Assembly (NCBI RefSeq): GCF_030012985.1
Contig: NZ_CP120233.1
Span: 2,333,501 to 2,397,500 of the forward strand
Direction of reading: 5' to 3'
DNA from: Microbulbifer sp. VAAF005
GTDB taxonomy: Bacteria > Pseudomonadota > Gammaproteobacteria > Pseudomonadales > Cellvibrionaceae
Length of the DNA: 64,000 nucleotides
Part shown: positions 62,496-64,000 of the stretch, piece after piece
Numbering within the stretch: the first letter of the stretch is position 1
Layout: each line of letters opens with the position of its first letter
Position numbers and translations under genes: made by a program
The notes under the pieces: generated by a model
The model's database searches: none
What the model was told of the DNA's origin: nothing
What the model saw: the letters and a program-made list of their open reading frames with translations, nothing else

Positions 62496-62888
62496 AGGGG
62501 ATTACTGCAGAGACTAAAAAATCACCGATGTTTTTACCGGCTAAATTTAATTTTTGGCGGGAGTGGTATGGGTACTTTTCTGGTTTTTACGCGAGTTATT
62601 TTTGTTGGATTATTTTTTGAGTGAACGCAAAGGCGTTTGCTACGGAGGTCGGTAAAGACCTATTTTTATAGGCTTTTTAGGAGAGCGTCTGTTTAAGCTG
62701 CTCAGGTAGTTTTAGGTTTTTCTTTTTTTAATTACTGACTGATTTTTTAAATAGAAAGTTGAGCATTAAAGTTTTTCAGAATTACTTTTATTTTTTCTAT
62801 TTAATTTTTGCCAAGTACTTTCTGCTCTCTCTCTTTCTTCCCTTTCTTAGTTTTTTTATTTTTGTTTTTTAAAATATTTTTCAGCCAT

Positions 62889-62922
62889 AAAAAAAGGGCC
62901 ACCCTGTTGGGTGGCCCTTTTC
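62889..62922 (-). terminator. rRNA operon terminator
   Basis: On the minus strand, stem GGGCCACCC/GGGTGGCCC with a short loop, followed by seven Ts, just beyond the 5S gene. Confidence 0.9.
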
Positions 62923-62931
62923 GGATTAGAA

Positions 62932-63049
62932 GCCTGACGATGACCTACTCTCACATGGGGAAGCCCCACACTACCATCGGCGATGTTGCGTTTCACTTCT
63001 GAGTTCGGCAAGGGATCAGGTGGTTCCACAACTCTATGGTCGTCAGGCA
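62932..63049 (-). rRNA. rrf: 5S ribosomal RNA
   Basis: Complementary ends GCCTGACGA/TCGTCAGGC mark the acceptor-like helix I. The internal sequence (CCGAACTCAGAAGTGAAAC region; GGTAGTGTGGGG) is the bacterial 5S pattern. About 118 nt. Edges are uncertain by a base or two. Confidence 0.95.
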
Positions 63050-63251
63050 AACTGGCTTGGGTTGGCGTTGGTCTTATAAGCAATGTGCTTGGCCTGCCGT
63101 GTTATCGCTGTTTGCCTCGGTCATGATGGTGACCGGCGATAACCCCAAATAAGTCGGTAAAACAATCTGTAGTAATACACCGCAAGCGATCGTATGTCTC
63201 TAACTCACAATCCGCTAGCTTAGCTAGTCGTTAGTAACCATCTCTGTTGTA
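63050..63251 (-). other. 23S-5S spacer
   Basis: About 200 bp between 23S and 5S. No tRNA fold was seen in it. Confidence 0.6.

Positions 63252-64000
<749 letters not shown>

Larger units (their letters stand above)
62188..62888. other. 0.7 kb spacer before the rRNA operon end
   Basis: No gene seen. It holds two 70 bp direct repeat copies with DnaA-box-like 9-mers, and a T-rich section from about 62550 to 62880. The nearby ORF reading into the 5S gene is not supported. Confidence 0.5.

Noticed and set aside
62808..63002. 64-codon plus-strand ORF reading into the 5S gene
   Set aside because: It overlaps the rRNA terminator and 5S sequence.
63050..63251. tRNA gene in the 23S-5S spacer
   Set aside because: No cloverleaf arms or CCA end could be traced.

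Overview
The window looks like chromosomal DNA of a marine-type gammaproteobacterium. The Cellvibrionales, close to Microbulbifer or Saccharophagus, are my best guess; this is inferred from gene content, not from a marker-gene search. Supporting features are an AlgP-like KPGRP-repeat protein, a plant-type D-glycerate 3-kinase, a cytochrome c/FTR1 iron permease, MFS-PlsC fusions, tryptophan 2,3-dioxygenase and M13, M28 and M48 peptidases. No phage, insertion sequence, CRISPR array or tRNA was seen.

Bases 1-10850 hold a tightly packed plus-strand gene block that I could not match to a named system. It contains a TPR protein (cut by the window start), a membrane protein with PEGA repeats and an FGE-like domain lacking the catalytic cysteines, a small secreted peptide, an ExbB/TolQ/MotA-type channel, an actin/Hsp70-like protein, a small FHA-like protein, two VWA proteins with an ExbD-like TM carrying one Asp, two lipoproteins and an M48 lipoprotein protease. 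The arrangement suggests an ion-driven envelope machine whose ExbD-type partners carry VWA domains. It is the best candidate for an undescribed system.

Bases 10900-31000 are mostly housekeeping and accessory metabolism: an acyl-CoA ligase, a GDPD phosphodiesterase, an enoyl-CoA hydratase, an amidinotransferase-fold/M20 amidohydrolase pair, TDO, an orphan ExbD, MgsA, an AlgP-like protein, D-glycerate kinase, an RND pump with its adaptor, a cNMP-binding protein and a chalcone-isomerase-like/TonB-C fusion. A 1.2 kb stretch (20852-22035) has no convincing gene.

Bases 31100-45100 contain a frameshifted M13 peptidase, an MFS-acyltransferase fusion followed by a frameshifted and degenerate paralogue, an FTR1 iron permease with a possible Fur site, a glutathione peroxidase/OhrR pair, leuA with a possible leader peptide, a split gene before rimI, and a MATE pump. 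The three frameshifts all lie at G or C homopolymers and all need one extra base, so base-calling error must be considered.

Bases 45270-55210 hold a second accessory island: four YHYH-domain proteins (three lipoproteins, one chimera), two paralogous small secreted His-rich proteins and a histidine kinase/response regulator pair. Bases 55250-62140 carry pepP, prfC, an acyltransferase, a TauE/SafE transporter, a small membrane protein and an M28 peptidase. The window ends with a minus-strand rRNA operon (5S and the 3' part of 23S), preceded by a 0.8 kb spacer containing a 70 bp imperfect direct repeat, each copy with a perfect DnaA-box-like 9-mer.
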